From Buchananella felis (GTDB taxonomy: Bacteria > Actinomycetota > Actinomycetes > Actinomycetales > Actinomycetaceae): DNA of 64,000 bases. The stretch lies in assembly GCF_041380015.1 (NCBI RefSeq), contig NZ_CP159978.1, one strand, 5' to 3'. A model generated the notes under the pieces. The model was not told the DNA's origin. It saw only the letters and a program-made list of their open reading frames with translations, and did no database searches. Below are positions 41,103 to 50,692 of the stretch, piece by piece. Each line of letters starts with the position of its first letter. The first letter of the stretch is position 1. Made by a program: the position numbers and the translations under genes.

Positions 41103-41483
41103 ATGGCACGTGTAAAGCGTTCTGTTAACGCCAAGAAGAAGCGTCGTACCGTACTCGAGCAGGCCTCCGGTTACCGCGGCCAGCGCTCTCGCCTCTACCG
41201 CAAGGCCAAGGAGCAGGTCACTCACTCCTTCGTTTACGCCTTCGACCACCGCAAGGACCGCAAGGGCGACTTCCGCCGCCTGTGGATCCAGCGCATCAAC
41301 GCCGCGGCCCGCGCCAACGGCATGACCTACAACCGCCTGATTCAGGGCCTGAACCTGGCCGGCATCGAGGTCAACCGCAAGATGCTGGCCGAGCTGGCCG
41401 TGAACGACGCCGCCGCTTTCGCCGCGATCGTCGCCGCCGCCAAGGCCGCCCTGCCGGCCGACGTGAACGCCCCGGCTGCCTGA
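41103..41483 (+). CDS. rplT: Ribosomal protein bL20
   Basis: 126 residues: ARVKRSVNAKKKRRTVLEQA, GYRGQRSRLYRKAKEQ, RKGDFRRLWIQRINAAAR and GMTYNRLIQGL. It is needed for early assembly of the large subunit and in several bacteria binds the leader of its own operon; the infC leader here could be its target. Shine-Dalgarno agaggttaagaagaa. Confidence 0.97.
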   Translation: MARVKRSVNAKKKRRTVLEQASGYRGQRSRLYRKAKEQVTHSFVYAFDHRKDRKGDFRRLWIQRINAAARANGMTYNRLIQGLNLAGIEVNRKMLAELAVNDAAAFAAIVAAAKAALPADVNAPAA

Positions 41484-41515
41484 AGCCCAGCGCGTTGACG
41501 CAAGAGCGCCCGGAC

Positions 41516-42430
41516 GTGCTCGCCAATCCTCGCTCCGAGAGAGCGAAAAGGGTGGCGGCGTTGTCCGGGCGCTCTGCTCGTTCCCGCACCGGCTTGATCC
41601 TGGTAGAGGGGCCGCAGGCCGTGCGCGAGCTGCTGGCCCACCGGGGCGAGACGGTGCGGGACGTCTATTTCACTGAGGCGGCCGCGCAGCGTTACGGGCA
41701 GCTGTGGGAGGCCGCGCGGCGCGTGACGCGCTACGTGCACCTGGTGAGCCAGGCCGTGGCCGACGCGATGAGCGGCGACGCCCAGGGGATTATTGCGGTG
41801 GCCGACGCTGCCGCCGTGGCCGCCCGGTTGGAGCGGTGGGAGGGCGCCCGCCTGGTGGTGGTGCTGGCCGAGGCGCAGGATCCCGGCAACGTGGGCACCA
41901 TCATCCGCCTGGCCGACGCCTGCGGTGCGCAGGCCGTGGTGGTCGCCAAGGGCGGCGCCGACGTGACCTCCCCGAAGGTGATCCGCTCCTCCGTGGGCTC
42001 CGTGTTCCACCTGCCGATCGTGCGGGGCGTGGAGTTCGGCGCGGCCGTGGCCGAGCTGCGCGGGGCGGGCCTGCAGGTGCTGGCCGCGCACGGCTACGGC
42101 GAGGTGAGCCTGGAAGAGCTGCTGGTCGCCAGCCTGAACGGCGGGGCCAAGACGAGTGCGGCGGCCGGGCAAGCTGGCGGGCAAGCGGCGCAACCGGACC
42201 TGGGCGGGGCAACGAAGGGACCGGCGAAGGGGCCGGCGAAGGGGCCGGAGCTGGGCGGGCCGACCGCGTGGGTGTTCGGCAACGAGGCCCGCGGGCTCAG
42301 CGAGGCTGAGCTGGCGGCCTGCGACGCTTCCGTGCGGATCGCCCTGCGCGGGCACGCCGAATCCTTCAACGTGGCCGGCGCGGCCGCGATCCTGCTGCAC
42401 GCCTCCTCCCTGGCCCAGGCGCGCGGCTGA
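41516..42430 (+). CDS. SpoU/TrmH-family RNA 2'-O-ribose methyltransferase
   Basis: 304 residues. The N-terminus LANPRSERAKRVAAL and LVEGPQAVRELL form the substrate-binding part. The SPOUT knot motifs follow: AEAQDPGNVGTIIRLADACGA, AVVVAKGGADVTSPKVIRSS and WVFGNEARGLS, then ESFNVAGAAAILLH. An insertion of about 45 residues before motif 2 is Gly/Ala-rich with three GPAKGP-type repeats. GTG 41516 matches the usual M-L-x-N-P-R-S start; a TTG at 41495 is possible. The target RNA (rRNA or tRNA) cannot be told. It overlaps thiL by one base. Confidence 0.88.
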   Translation: MLANPRSERAKRVAALSGRSARSRTGLILVEGPQAVRELLAHRGETVRDVYFTEAAAQRYGQLWEAARRVTRYVHLVSQAVADAMSGDAQGIIAVADAAAVAARLERWEGARLVVVLAEAQDPGNVGTIIRLADACGAQAVVVAKGGADVTSPKVIRSSVGSVFHLPIVRGVEFGAAVAELRGAGLQVLAAHGYGEVSLEELLVASLNGGAKTSAAAGQAGGQAAQPDLGGATKGPAKGPAKGPELGGPTAWVFGNEARGLSEAELAACDASVRIALRGHAESFNVAGAAAILLHASSLAQARG

Positions 42431-43590
42431 TGACGGCGGCAGTCGGGGGCGAGGAGGCCCTCATCGCGGGCTTCCTGCCCGCCCTGCCCAGGGGCGCCCA
42501 CACCGTGGTGGGCCCGGGCGACGACTGCGCGGTGGTGCGCGGAGCCGACGTGGTCACCACAGACATGCTGGTGGAATCCAGCCACTTCTGGTTGGACGTC
42601 TCCAGCCCCTACGAGATCGGGGCGCGCGCCGCCGCCCAGAACCTGGCCGACGTGGCCGCGATGGGGGCTGTGCCCACCTCCCTGGTGTGCGCGCTTAGCC
42701 TGCCACCAGGGCTCGAGGCGGGCTGGGTGAATGAGTTCGCGCGCGGCCTGGGGGAGCGCTGCGAGAAGGCCGGGGCCGGCGTGGTGGGAGGCGACATCAC
42801 CAGCGGGCCCGTGCTCACTGTTTCCATCACTGCCCTCGGGAGCCTGGCCGGCCGGGCGCCGGTGCTGCGCTCCGGCGCCCGGGCCGGCCATGCGGTAGCC
42901 GTGTCCGGCACGCTGGGCCTGTCGGCTGCGGGCCTCGAGGTGGCCGCGCTGCTGCGCGGCCTGCCGCGACCAGAGCGGGCGCGCGTGGAGGACGAGCTCC
43001 GCCGGGCCGCCACAGGCAGTCCGGCCGCAGCAGCCGCCCACTGCCTGGGCATCTTCAAGGCGCCCACGCCCAACCTGAGTGCCGGCGTGGCCGCCGCACA
43101 AGCCGGGGCGAGCGCGATGATGGACGTCTCCGACGGGCTGCTGCGAGACGGCGGCCGGATCGCCCGCGCCAGCGGCGTGGCCATCGACCTAGACCAGCGC
43201 GCCTGGGGTGCCACTCCCGGCGGCCAAGGCGTGCCCGGCAAGCCAGCACAGCCCACCGGACCCGAGCTGCCCGACGCGGGGAGCCAGCCCAGCGGGGGAG
43301 CCCCGCCCACCGGGAACGGCTTACCCGGCGTGGCGACGCTGCTGCGCCGCTGCGCCCAGTGGCTCGGCGTGCCCGCCGGGCAGGTCGAGGCCCGGGTGCG
43401 TCAGTGGATGCTCACCGGCGGCGAGGACCACGCCCTGCTGGCCACCTTCCCCACGCCACAAGTCGCCGCCGCGGCGGGCTTCCAGGTGATCGGCGGCTGC
43501 GCCCAGGCCGGCGCGCCGGAGGTAACGGTCCTGGGTCAGGCCGTGGGGAACGTCGTGCAGAAAACCGGCTGGGACCACCTGCAACGTTAA
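42430..43590 (+). CDS. thiL: Thiamine-monophosphate kinase
   Basis: 386 residues, phosphorylates TMP to thiamine diphosphate. VVGPGDDCAVV and VVTTDMLVESSHFW lie at the N-terminus, AAAQNLADVAAMGA follows, and MMDVSDGLLRDGGRIA and LTGGEDHALLATF lie in the second half. It is longer than usual (about 320) because of a Pro/Gly-rich insert near residues 260-300 (QPTGPELPDAGSQP). ATG overlaps the preceding stop (TGATG). I see no THI riboswitch in the operon. Confidence 0.93.
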   Translation: MTAAVGGEEALIAGFLPALPRGAHTVVGPGDDCAVVRGADVVTTDMLVESSHFWLDVSSPYEIGARAAAQNLADVAAMGAVPTSLVCALSLPPGLEAGWVNEFARGLGERCEKAGAGVVGGDITSGPVLTVSITALGSLAGRAPVLRSGARAGHAVAVSGTLGLSAAGLEVAALLRGLPRPERARVEDELRRAATGSPAAAAAHCLGIFKAPTPNLSAGVAAAQAGASAMMDVSDGLLRDGGRIARASGVAIDLDQRAWGATPGGQGVPGKPAQPTGPELPDAGSQPSGGAPPTGNGLPGVATLLRRCAQWLGVPAGQVEARVRQWMLTGGEDHALLATFPTPQVAAAAGFQVIGGCAQAGAPEVTVLGQAVGNVVQKTGWDHLQR

Positions 43591-43647
43591 GGGACGCCGC
43601 CGCGCCGGGCGGCAGGTTGCCCGCAAGGACCGCGCGGGGCAAAGAAA

Positions 43648-43672
43648 GAACCCGGCCGCGAGGGCCGGGTTC
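43648..43672. terminator. Terminator between thiL and rpmB
   Basis: A 10-bp stem (43648-43657 with 43663-43672), 5-nt loop, A-rich left flank and cctt right flank, between convergent genes. Confidence 0.8.
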
Positions 43673-43683
43673 CTTCAGACTGC

Positions 43684-43881
43684 TCAGGCAGACACGCGAC
43701 GGGTGACGCGGTCAGACTTGAGGCAGGTGGTGCAGACGTTCACGCGCTTGGGGGTGCCGTCAACGAGCGCGCGCACGCGCTGAATGTTCGGGTTCCAGCG
43801 GCGGGAGGTACGCACGTGGGAGTGCGAAACGCTCTTGCCGAAGCTCGGGCCCTTGCCGCACACATCGCAGGTGGAAGCCAC
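43684..43881 (-). CDS. rpmB: Ribosomal protein bL28, zinc-binding form
   Basis: 65 residues starting ASTCDVCGKGPSFGKSVSHSH, ending KSDRVTRRVSA. Two CxxC pairs (CDVC, CTTC) mark the zinc-containing C+ paralogue. GTG 43881 with aggagaacgacc upstream. Some actinobacteria keep a second, zinc-free copy elsewhere. The 287-bp stretch up to 44168 holds its promoter region and that of the next gene, with no other feature I can support. Confidence 0.95.
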   Translation of the reverse strand: MASTCDVCGKGPSFGKSVSHSHVRTSRRWNPNIQRVRALVDGTPKRVNVCTTCLKSDRVTRRVSA

Positions 43882-44168
43882 GGTCGTTCTCCTGATCTTT
43901 AAAGCTTGCAAGCGGCTACGGATAGTAGCTCGCCCGCCCAAAACGACCGGCAGGCCGTCTCAAGCAACCGTGCAAGGATAGCCGATCGCGGAAATTATCC
44001 CAAGTTTGCGCCCGCTTCCGGCGCTGTGTAACTGCCCACAGCCGCCGCGAAGGCGAGCGAATCGGTGCACGGGACCACCCGCGCGGGCGGCCGCGAGCCA
44101 CGATATCGGGGCCGCGCGCCCGGTTCCACCGCGCCAGCGAAGTAGGCTAATGCGGTGAGGAGGGCCCG

Positions 44169-46070
44169 GTGAGAGACGAACACGCGTTCAAGGAACCCGC
44201 CTTTGACGGCGCGATAGTGGAGGCGTGGCTGAAGGCAGCCGCAGACAAGCTGGCGCAAAACCGGGCCACGATTAACTACTTCAACCACTTCCCGGTGGCG
44301 GACTCTGACACGGGCACCAACATGCTCGCCACCCTGGAGGCCGCGCTGGAGGCCATCGACCACATGCACGGCAAACGCGACCTGGAGGCCGTGACCGCGG
44401 CGGCCGCGCGCGGGGCCTTGCTGGGGGCGCGCGGCAACTCCGGGGTGATCCTGTCGCAGATGCTGCAATCCCTGGCCTCCCACTGCGAGGGACGCGCCCG
44501 GCTGCGCGAGGTGGACCTGGTGGACGCCTTCGAGCAGATGGCGCTGGGGGCGCGCCAGGCCGTGAGCGAGCCCGTGGAGGGCACGATCCTGACTGCCCTG
44601 GACCGCGTGGTTCCCGCCGTGCTGGACTACCTGCCCCAGCTGGCCGGCGGCGCTCCGGCGGCCGGCGCGCCCGGCCCCGAGCGCGCCAGCGACCTGGGTG
44701 AACTGCAGCCCACCATCGGACTGGTCGTGCTGACGGCCACCCTGGCGGTAGCCGACTCGATCTATTCGGTGGAGGCCGGCCCCACCCCGTACCCGGACGC
44801 GGGCACGATCGGCCTGGGCGTCATCCTGGCGGCGCTGGCCCAGCTCTACGGGGCGGACCCGGTCTACCCGGACGTGTTCCAGCGCATGCTCACCGACATG
44901 CCCGAGCAGTGGGGCGGCGAATCCCAGACCCCCCTGGTGGACGAGTTCGAGGTCATGTACCTGCTGGACGCCTCCGCCGCCACCGCCCAGGCGGTGCGCG
45001 AACGCCTGACCCAGATCGGCAACTCCGTGGCGGTGACGGGCACGGAGGACGAGATCGGTGGGGGACTGTGGCAGGTGCACGCGCACACCAAACAGCCGCT
45101 GGCGGCCCTGCTGGCGCCGCGCGACGCCCAGGTGGCGCACGGCGGCACGGCCGGCCTGTTCGCCGGGCTGCCAGAGGACTTCGCGGGGCGTTGCGCCGCG
45201 CAGCTGGGCTGGGCCGCCTCCAATCGTTTCGCGGACCTGCGGCACGTGTGCGTGCGCTACCTTCAGCCCGTCTCGTGGCTCTCTGCTGCGGAGGATCCCG
45301 TCTCCGCCCTGCCGGGGCACGCCGGCGTGCGGATGCTGGAGCGGCCGGGGCACGCGGGCGGGCGGGCGGCCACGGCGCAGGGGGCCGGGTTGGTGGCGAT
45401 CACGCGCAGCCCCGGCCTGGTGGAGCAGCTGGCCCGCACCGGCGCCGTGGTGGTGCTGCTGACTAGCGAGGTGGCCGCCCACAGTCGCAGCGCCATAGAC
45501 CGGGCTGCCCTGGAGACCGGCGCCCCCCTGGTGGCGGTCATTCCGTGCGACGGCGCCGCCGCCGACGTCGCCCACGCACTGGCACGCTCCTACCGGCTGG
45601 GGCAGCTGCACCGGCGCGCCACCAGATTGTTCGTGGCCCCCAGCCGCAACGAGCTGGAGATGCTGGCGGTTACCCTGGCGCAGGCCGCCCCGCTCCCGGC
45701 CGGATTGGGCGCCCAGGCGCAGGAGGAGGAGCTGGGCGAGCGCGCCCGGGCCGCCCTAAGCCGCCTGCGCACCGCCCACCACACCGGCCACGTGGAGGAG
45801 GCCGAGCTGGTGGAGAGCCTGCGCGAGCTGCTGCGCGACGAGCCGGAGGTGATCACCTTCCTGGTCTCCGGGGACGCCGAGCGGGCCTTAGTGGATCAGG
45901 TGGCCGAGCGCCTGCTCGACCTCACCGACCGGGCCCTCTATTCGGGCAGCCTGGACCGCACCGACCGGCACGGCCTGGAGCGGCTGCCGGAGTCCACGTT
46001 CGCGGACCTGGACGTGGTGGTGGTGGACGCCGGCACGGACGTGCCCAGCATTCTCCTGGCTGCGGAGTAG
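44169..46070 (+). CDS. DAK2-domain protein (FakA/YloV-like)
   Basis: 633 residues. The N-terminal DAK2 domain (1-230) has NHFPVADSDTGTNML, where most FakA proteins read V-P-D-G-D, and GARGNSGVILSQML. A middle part (about 240-330) and a C-terminal DegV-interaction-type domain follow, with RTAHHTGHVEEAELVE near the end. FakA is the ATP-binding part of fatty-acid kinase and works with FakB; no fakB is nearby. It is longer than most homologues, mostly through linkers. GTG start with gaggagggcccg. Directly upstream of recG, an arrangement common in many bacteria. Kinase activity is inferred. Confidence 0.87.
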   Translation: MRDEHAFKEPAFDGAIVEAWLKAAADKLAQNRATINYFNHFPVADSDTGTNMLATLEAALEAIDHMHGKRDLEAVTAAAARGALLGARGNSGVILSQMLQSLASHCEGRARLREVDLVDAFEQMALGARQAVSEPVEGTILTALDRVVPAVLDYLPQLAGGAPAAGAPGPERASDLGELQPTIGLVVLTATLAVADSIYSVEAGPTPYPDAGTIGLGVILAALAQLYGADPVYPDVFQRMLTDMPEQWGGESQTPLVDEFEVMYLLDASAATAQAVRERLTQIGNSVAVTGTEDEIGGGLWQVHAHTKQPLAALLAPRDAQVAHGGTAGLFAGLPEDFAGRCAAQLGWAASNRFADLRHVCVRYLQPVSWLSAAEDPVSALPGHAGVRMLERPGHAGGRAATAQGAGLVAITRSPGLVEQLARTGAVVVLLTSEVAAHSRSAIDRAALETGAPLVAVIPCDGAAADVAHALARSYRLGQLHRRATRLFVAPSRNELEMLAVTLAQAAPLPAGLGAQAQEEELGERARAALSRLRTAHHTGHVEEAELVESLRELLRDEPEVITFLVSGDAERALVDQVAERLLDLTDRALYSGSLDRTDRHGLERLPESTFADLDVVVVDAGTDVPSILLAAE

Positions 46071-46073
46071 GCG

Positions 46074-48551
46074 GTGGCCGAGCGCACCCCGTCTGAAGGG
46101 CCGGCATCGGCCCGGGCCGGCAGGCCCCCGGCGGCGCGGGCCGCGCGGGAGCTGGGCGCGGCCAGCCCGCTGCAGGAGCCGCTGTCTGCCCTGGTGGGGG
46201 CGGCCACCGCGAAGAAGCTGGCCAAGCTGGGCCTCAACACGGGCGCCGACCTGCTGGAGCACTTCCCGCGCCGCTACGAGCAGTGGGGGCAGCTCACCCC
46301 GATCGCGGCGCTGGAGGAGGGCAGCGCGGTGACGGTGCAGGCCCGGGTGGTGGCCAGCCAGTCGCGGCCCATGCGCAACCGGGGCGGCTCCCTGCTGGCG
46401 GTGCGGATCACGGACGGGACCAGCGAGCTGTCCCTGACGTTCTTCGCCAAGCACGCCGGTGCGCTGCGGATGCACGAAAACCGCCTGCGCCCGGGCGCGG
46501 TGGGCCTGTTCGCCGGCACGGTCACCACGTATCGCGGCACCCGCCAGCTGACCCACCCGGACTACGAGGTGCTGGGGGAGGACCTAAGCCAGGAGGAGGT
46601 GCGCGAGCGCACGCAGCGACCCATCCCGGTGTACGGCTCCACCGCCGGGCTGCCCACGTGGGCCATCGCCCGCGCGGTGGGCGTGGTGCTGGACAGCCTC
46701 ACCCCCGGCGACGTGCCGGACGCCGTGCCGGCAAGCGTGCGCGAGCCGCGCGGCTATCCCTCTACCTTTGCCGCCTACGGCGCGATCCACCGGCCCCGGG
46801 ACCGGGCCGACTACCAGCGCGCCCGCCGCTTCCTGGCCTTCCAGGAGGCCTTTGTGCTGCAGGCGGGCCTGGCGCAGGCGCGCGCCGCGGCGGAGGAGGA
46901 GGCGGCACCGGCCTGCGGGCGGCCCGCGCCGCTGGAGCCGGGGCGGTCGGACACCGGCCAGCCGCGCCCCGCAGCGCTCGGTCCGCTGCTGCGCGCCTTC
47001 GATGAGCGCCTGCCCTTCCCGCTCACGGCCGGGCAGGTGGAGGTGGGGCGCCAGATCAGCGCCGACCTGACCCGCACGGTGCCCATGCAGCGCCTGCTGC
47101 AGGGAGACGTGGGCGCCGGCAAGACGATCGTGGCGCTGCGCGCCATGCTGCAGGTGGTGGACGCCGGCGCCCAGGCGGTGCTGCTGGCCCCCACCGAGGT
47201 GCTGGCCCAGCAACACTTCGCCTCCATCACCAGCCTGCTGGGAGAGCTGGGCGCGGGCGGGATGCTGGACGGCGCGGCGGACGCCACCCGCGTGGTCCTC
47301 CTGACGGGCAACCTGAGCGCCCCGCGTCGGCGCGCCGCCCTAGCGGAGATAACCGCCGGCAGCGCCGGCATCGTGGTGGGCACCCACGCCCTGCTCAGCG
47401 AAAGCGTGGCCTTCGCCTCCCTGGGCCTGGTGGTGGTGGACGAGCAGCACCGCTTCGGCGTGGAGCAGCGCGAGGTGCTGCGCGAGCGCGCCACCACCAG
47501 CGTGCACCTGCTGGTCATGACCGCCACCCCGATCCCGCGCACCATCGCCATGAGCGTGTTCGGGGACCTGGACGTCTCCGCCCTCACCGAGCTGCCGGCG
47601 GGCCGCCGCCCGGTGGAGACCTTCATCGCCTCCGCCGCCAACCAGGCCTGGTACCGCCGCATCTGGCAGCGCGCCGCAGAGGAGGTGAACGCGGGCGGCC
47701 GCGTCTACGTGGTGGTGCCCCGCATCAGCGGCGAAGAGGAGGAGGGGCAGGGGGACGACGTTCCGCCCGGCCATGCCGACAAGCCGGCCTCTGCGCGCAC
47801 CGGCACCCCCGAACTGCCGGGCGCGGGCGGCGACACCCTGCCCGGCCTGGAGGACGGGCCGGAAGCGCAGGGACCGGAAGCACGTGGGCCAGAAGCACGT
47901 GGGCCAGAAGCACGGGGGGCGGGCGCGCAGGCAGCGTCGACCCTGGCCAGCGTGGAGGACGTGGCCGCCGAACTGGCCGGCCTGGAGGCGCTGGCCGGAA
48001 TCGGGATCGGCAAGATGCACGGCCGTCTCAGCGCGGAGGAGCGCGGCGCGGCCATGGACGCGTTCGTGGCCGGGCGCACCCCGGTCCTGGTGTCGACCAC
48101 CGTGATCGAGGTGGGCGTGGACGTGCCGGCGGCCACCATGATGGTGATCCTGGACGCCGAGCGCTTCGGCATCTCCCAGCTCCACCAGCTGCGCGGCCGG
48201 GTGGGGCGCGGCTCCAGGCCCTCCCTGTGCATCGCCGTCACCCACGCCCTGCCAGACTCCCTGGCCGGGCGCCGACTGGCCGCCTTCGCCGCCACCACCG
48301 ACGGCTTCGCGCTCGCGGAGGAGGACCTGGCGCTGCGCAGCGAGGGTGACGTGCTGGGGCGCAGCCAGTCGGGCCGGGCCTCCTCGCTGAAACTGCTGCG
48401 GGTCACGCGGGACGCGGACCTGATCGCGGACGCGCGCGGCGCGGCCCGAGCGGCCGTGGCCGCCGGTGAGCTGGAGCGAAACCCGGCCCTGCGCGCGGCG
48501 GTGGACCGCCACCTCTCCGCAGAGCAGGAGGCCAACCTGCGCCGGTCCTGA
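46074..48551 (+). CDS. recG: ATP-dependent DNA helicase RecG
   Basis: 825 residues. N-terminal wedge (OB fold, around residues 75-150) then the helicase: Walker A LLQGDVGAGKTIVALRA, VVVDEQHRFG (DExQH box), LVMTATPIPRT, a second RecA domain with VSTTVIEVGVDVPAATMM and QLRGRVGRG. It remodels stalled forks and Holliday junctions. Between the two RecA motifs there is a low-complexity insert of about 80 residues (GDDVPPGHADKP, then four GPEA(Q/R) repeats), much longer than in typical RecG. GTG 46074 is 1 codon past the previous stop, so it is coupled to the DAK2 gene. Confidence 0.95.
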   Translation: MAERTPSEGPASARAGRPPAARAARELGAASPLQEPLSALVGAATAKKLAKLGLNTGADLLEHFPRRYEQWGQLTPIAALEEGSAVTVQARVVASQSRPMRNRGGSLLAVRITDGTSELSLTFFAKHAGALRMHENRLRPGAVGLFAGTVTTYRGTRQLTHPDYEVLGEDLSQEEVRERTQRPIPVYGSTAGLPTWAIARAVGVVLDSLTPGDVPDAVPASVREPRGYPSTFAAYGAIHRPRDRADYQRARRFLAFQEAFVLQAGLAQARAAAEEEAAPACGRPAPLEPGRSDTGQPRPAALGPLLRAFDERLPFPLTAGQVEVGRQISADLTRTVPMQRLLQGDVGAGKTIVALRAMLQVVDAGAQAVLLAPTEVLAQQHFASITSLLGELGAGGMLDGAADATRVVLLTGNLSAPRRRAALAEITAGSAGIVVGTHALLSESVAFASLGLVVVDEQHRFGVEQREVLRERATTSVHLLVMTATPIPRTIAMSVFGDLDVSALTELPAGRRPVETFIASAANQAWYRRIWQRAAEEVNAGGRVYVVVPRISGEEEEGQGDDVPPGHADKPASARTGTPELPGAGGDTLPGLEDGPEAQGPEARGPEARGPEARGAGAQAASTLASVEDVAAELAGLEALAGIGIGKMHGRLSAEERGAAMDAFVAGRTPVLVSTTVIEVGVDVPAATMMVILDAERFGISQLHQLRGRVGRGSRPSLCIAVTHALPDSLAGRRLAAFAATTDGFALAEEDLALRSEGDVLGRSQSGRASSLKLLRVTRDADLIADARGAARAAVAAGELERNPALRAAVDRHLSAEQEANLRRS

Positions 48552-48569
48552 GCGCGGCCCTGTGGGACC

Positions 48570-50612
48570 ATGGAGGCGATGAACACCCAGGCAATCCCCA
48601 CCCCGCCCGCCGCGCGCTTCGACGACTACCGCGCCGGGCGTTCCCTGTTATTTGGCGCCCCCGAGCGCGTCCTGGTGGCCCACCGCAGCGACCAGGTGAC
48701 CGGCGTGCTCCACGCCGCGCAGCAGGCGGTGGAGAACGGGCGGTGGGTCTACGGCTTCCTGGCCTACGAGGCCGCCCCCGGGCTGGACCACAGCCTGAGC
48801 GTGCGGCAGGTCGGCGCCCCCGCCGCCCCCGGCGGGCTTGCCGCCCCCGCCGCCCCCGGTGCGCTTGCCGCCCCGGCGGCGCCCGGCCCCCAAGCCCTGG
48901 ATGCCCTGCCCCTGGCGTGGTTCGCCGTGTGCGGTGCCCCGCTGATCGAGCCGCTGGGCGGCGTGAGCGAGCCTCCGGGCGGGGAAAGCGGCGCCGAGCC
49001 CACGGTAGTGGCGGGCCAGGGCGCCGCGCCCCGCCCCTACCGGCTCACCCCGTGGGAGCTGGACTGGGACCGCGCCCAGCACGCGGCGGCCGTGGAGCGG
49101 GTCAAGGCCGCGATCGCGCGCGGCGACACCTACCAGGTGAACCTCACCACCAGGGCGCGCGCCCGGTTCGCCGGAGACGCCTACGCCTACTACCTGGACC
49201 TGGCCGAGCGCCAGCGCGGCGCGTTTTGCGCCTACCTGGAGGCGGGCAACTGGGCGCTGCTGAGCGCCAGCCCGGAGAGCTTCCTGGAGTGGGACGGCGG
49301 GCGGCTGAGGTCCGTGCCCATGAAGGGCACCGCCCCGCGCGGCGGTGACCCGGCCAGCGACGAAAAGCTGCGCCAAAGCCTGGCGCAGAGCGGCAAGGAC
49401 GCGGCCGAGAACGTGATGATCGTGGACCTGATCCGCAACGACCTGGCCCGCGTCGCCGAGGTCGGATCCGTGCACGTGCCGGCGTTGTTCTCCGTGGAGG
49501 CCTACCCGACCGTTTGGCAGCTGACCTCCACCGTGGCGGCCACGGCCAGGCAGGACGCCGGGCTGGCTGACCTGATGGGGGCCATGTTCCCGTGCGGTTC
49601 GATCACGGGCGCGCCCAAGAAGTCCACGATGGACCTGATCGCCGAGCTCGAGTCCTCCCCGCGCGGGATCTACTGCGGGGCGATCGGATTCATCGAGCCG
49701 GCGGCGGGCAGCGCGGGCGAACGGCGCGCTGGCTTCACCGGCTCCAGCCGGGGGGCCTTCTCCGTGGCCATCCGCACCGTCGCCCTGGACCGCTCCACCG
49801 GGCGGGCCGAGTACGGCGTGGGAGGCGGGGTGACCTGGCAGTCCACGCCGGCGGGGGAGTACGCCGAGCTGCTGACCAAGACCCGCGTGCTGCACGGACA
49901 GGACGACTTCGCCCTGATCGAGACCTTCGCCCTGACCGCCGCCGGTGCGCGCCACCTGGAGCGCCACCTGGCCAGGTTGAGCCGTTCCGCGCAGGCCCTG
50001 GGATTCGGGTACGACGCTGCCGCAATCGCCGCCCTCCTGGAGGGACAGATAGCGGCCGCCGTAGCAAAACTTCCCCCCTCCTCAGCACCTGACGCATCCG
50101 CTTGGCCGCTTGCGCCTCACCCTGGGGCAGGCCACGGTTTTGCCCGGCAGGAACCGCCGCTACTGGGCAGGGTGGAGCTGAGACGCGACGGCAGGCTCAC
50201 CTTCTCTACCCGCCCCCCGACGCCCGCAGCGCTACCGCTGCGCCTTGGCGTGGACCGTCCCGACCCCCAGCCCCCGGCCTTCGTGGCGGCCTGGCGGCGG
50301 CACAAGACCACCAACCGAGCCGACTACACCGCAGCCCGCGAACGCCACCCCGGCTGCGACGACGTAGTGCTGGTAAACAGAGCCGGCCTAGTCACCGAGA
50401 CCACGGTGGCCAACCTGGCCGCGCTAATCGACGGGCAATGGCTCACCCCGCCGGTAAGCGATGGCTGCCTGCCCGGAATCGGTCGGCAGGTGGCGCTGGA
50501 ACACGGCCTACTGGCTGAGGCCTCGATCACCATCGAGCAGCTACGCGCAGCCTCTAAGCTGGCGGTCATCAGCTCAGCCATGGGCTGGCGCCCAGCAACA
50601 CTCGCTAACTAG
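48570..50612 (+). CDS. pabBC: Aminodeoxychorismate synthase component I fused to 4-amino-4-deoxychorismate lyase
   Basis: 680 residues, two domains. Residues 1-440 are a chorismate-binding PabB: RGDTYQVNLTTRA, PMKGTAPRGG, VMIVDLIRNDL and FPCGSITGAPKKSTMDLI. Residues 450-680 are a class IV aminotransferase-like PabC: ALIETFAL, the lysine in RRHKTTNRADY, and VLVNRAGLVTETTVANL. Together with a PabA glutaminase (not here) it turns chorismate into 4-aminobenzoate for folate. Two Ala/Pro-rich inserts enlarge it. ATG 48570 or 48579 could be the start; neither has an ideal Shine-Dalgarno. Confidence 0.92.
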   Translation: MEAMNTQAIPTPPAARFDDYRAGRSLLFGAPERVLVAHRSDQVTGVLHAAQQAVENGRWVYGFLAYEAAPGLDHSLSVRQVGAPAAPGGLAAPAAPGALAAPAAPGPQALDALPLAWFAVCGAPLIEPLGGVSEPPGGESGAEPTVVAGQGAAPRPYRLTPWELDWDRAQHAAAVERVKAAIARGDTYQVNLTTRARARFAGDAYAYYLDLAERQRGAFCAYLEAGNWALLSASPESFLEWDGGRLRSVPMKGTAPRGGDPASDEKLRQSLAQSGKDAAENVMIVDLIRNDLARVAEVGSVHVPALFSVEAYPTVWQLTSTVAATARQDAGLADLMGAMFPCGSITGAPKKSTMDLIAELESSPRGIYCGAIGFIEPAAGSAGERRAGFTGSSRGAFSVAIRTVALDRSTGRAEYGVGGGVTWQSTPAGEYAELLTKTRVLHGQDDFALIETFALTAAGARHLERHLARLSRSAQALGFGYDAAAIAALLEGQIAAAVAKLPPSSAPDASAWPLAPHPGAGHGFARQEPPLLGRVELRRDGRLTFSTRPPTPAALPLRLGVDRPDPQPPAFVAAWRRHKTTNRADYTAARERHPGCDDVVLVNRAGLVTETTVANLAALIDGQWLTPPVSDGCLPGIGRQVALEHGLLAEASITIEQLRAASKLAVISSAMGWRPATLAN

Positions 50613-50692
50613 CCAGGCACCACCTCAGACCAGTTGGCTCAATCCGGGCGCTTGGGCGGCAACGTCGTCCATCATGCCCCTCACGCCACTAC

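Noticed and set aside
42430..43590. Possible TPP riboswitch controlling thiL
   Set aside because: thiL overlaps the upstream methyltransferase gene, leaving no leader for one.
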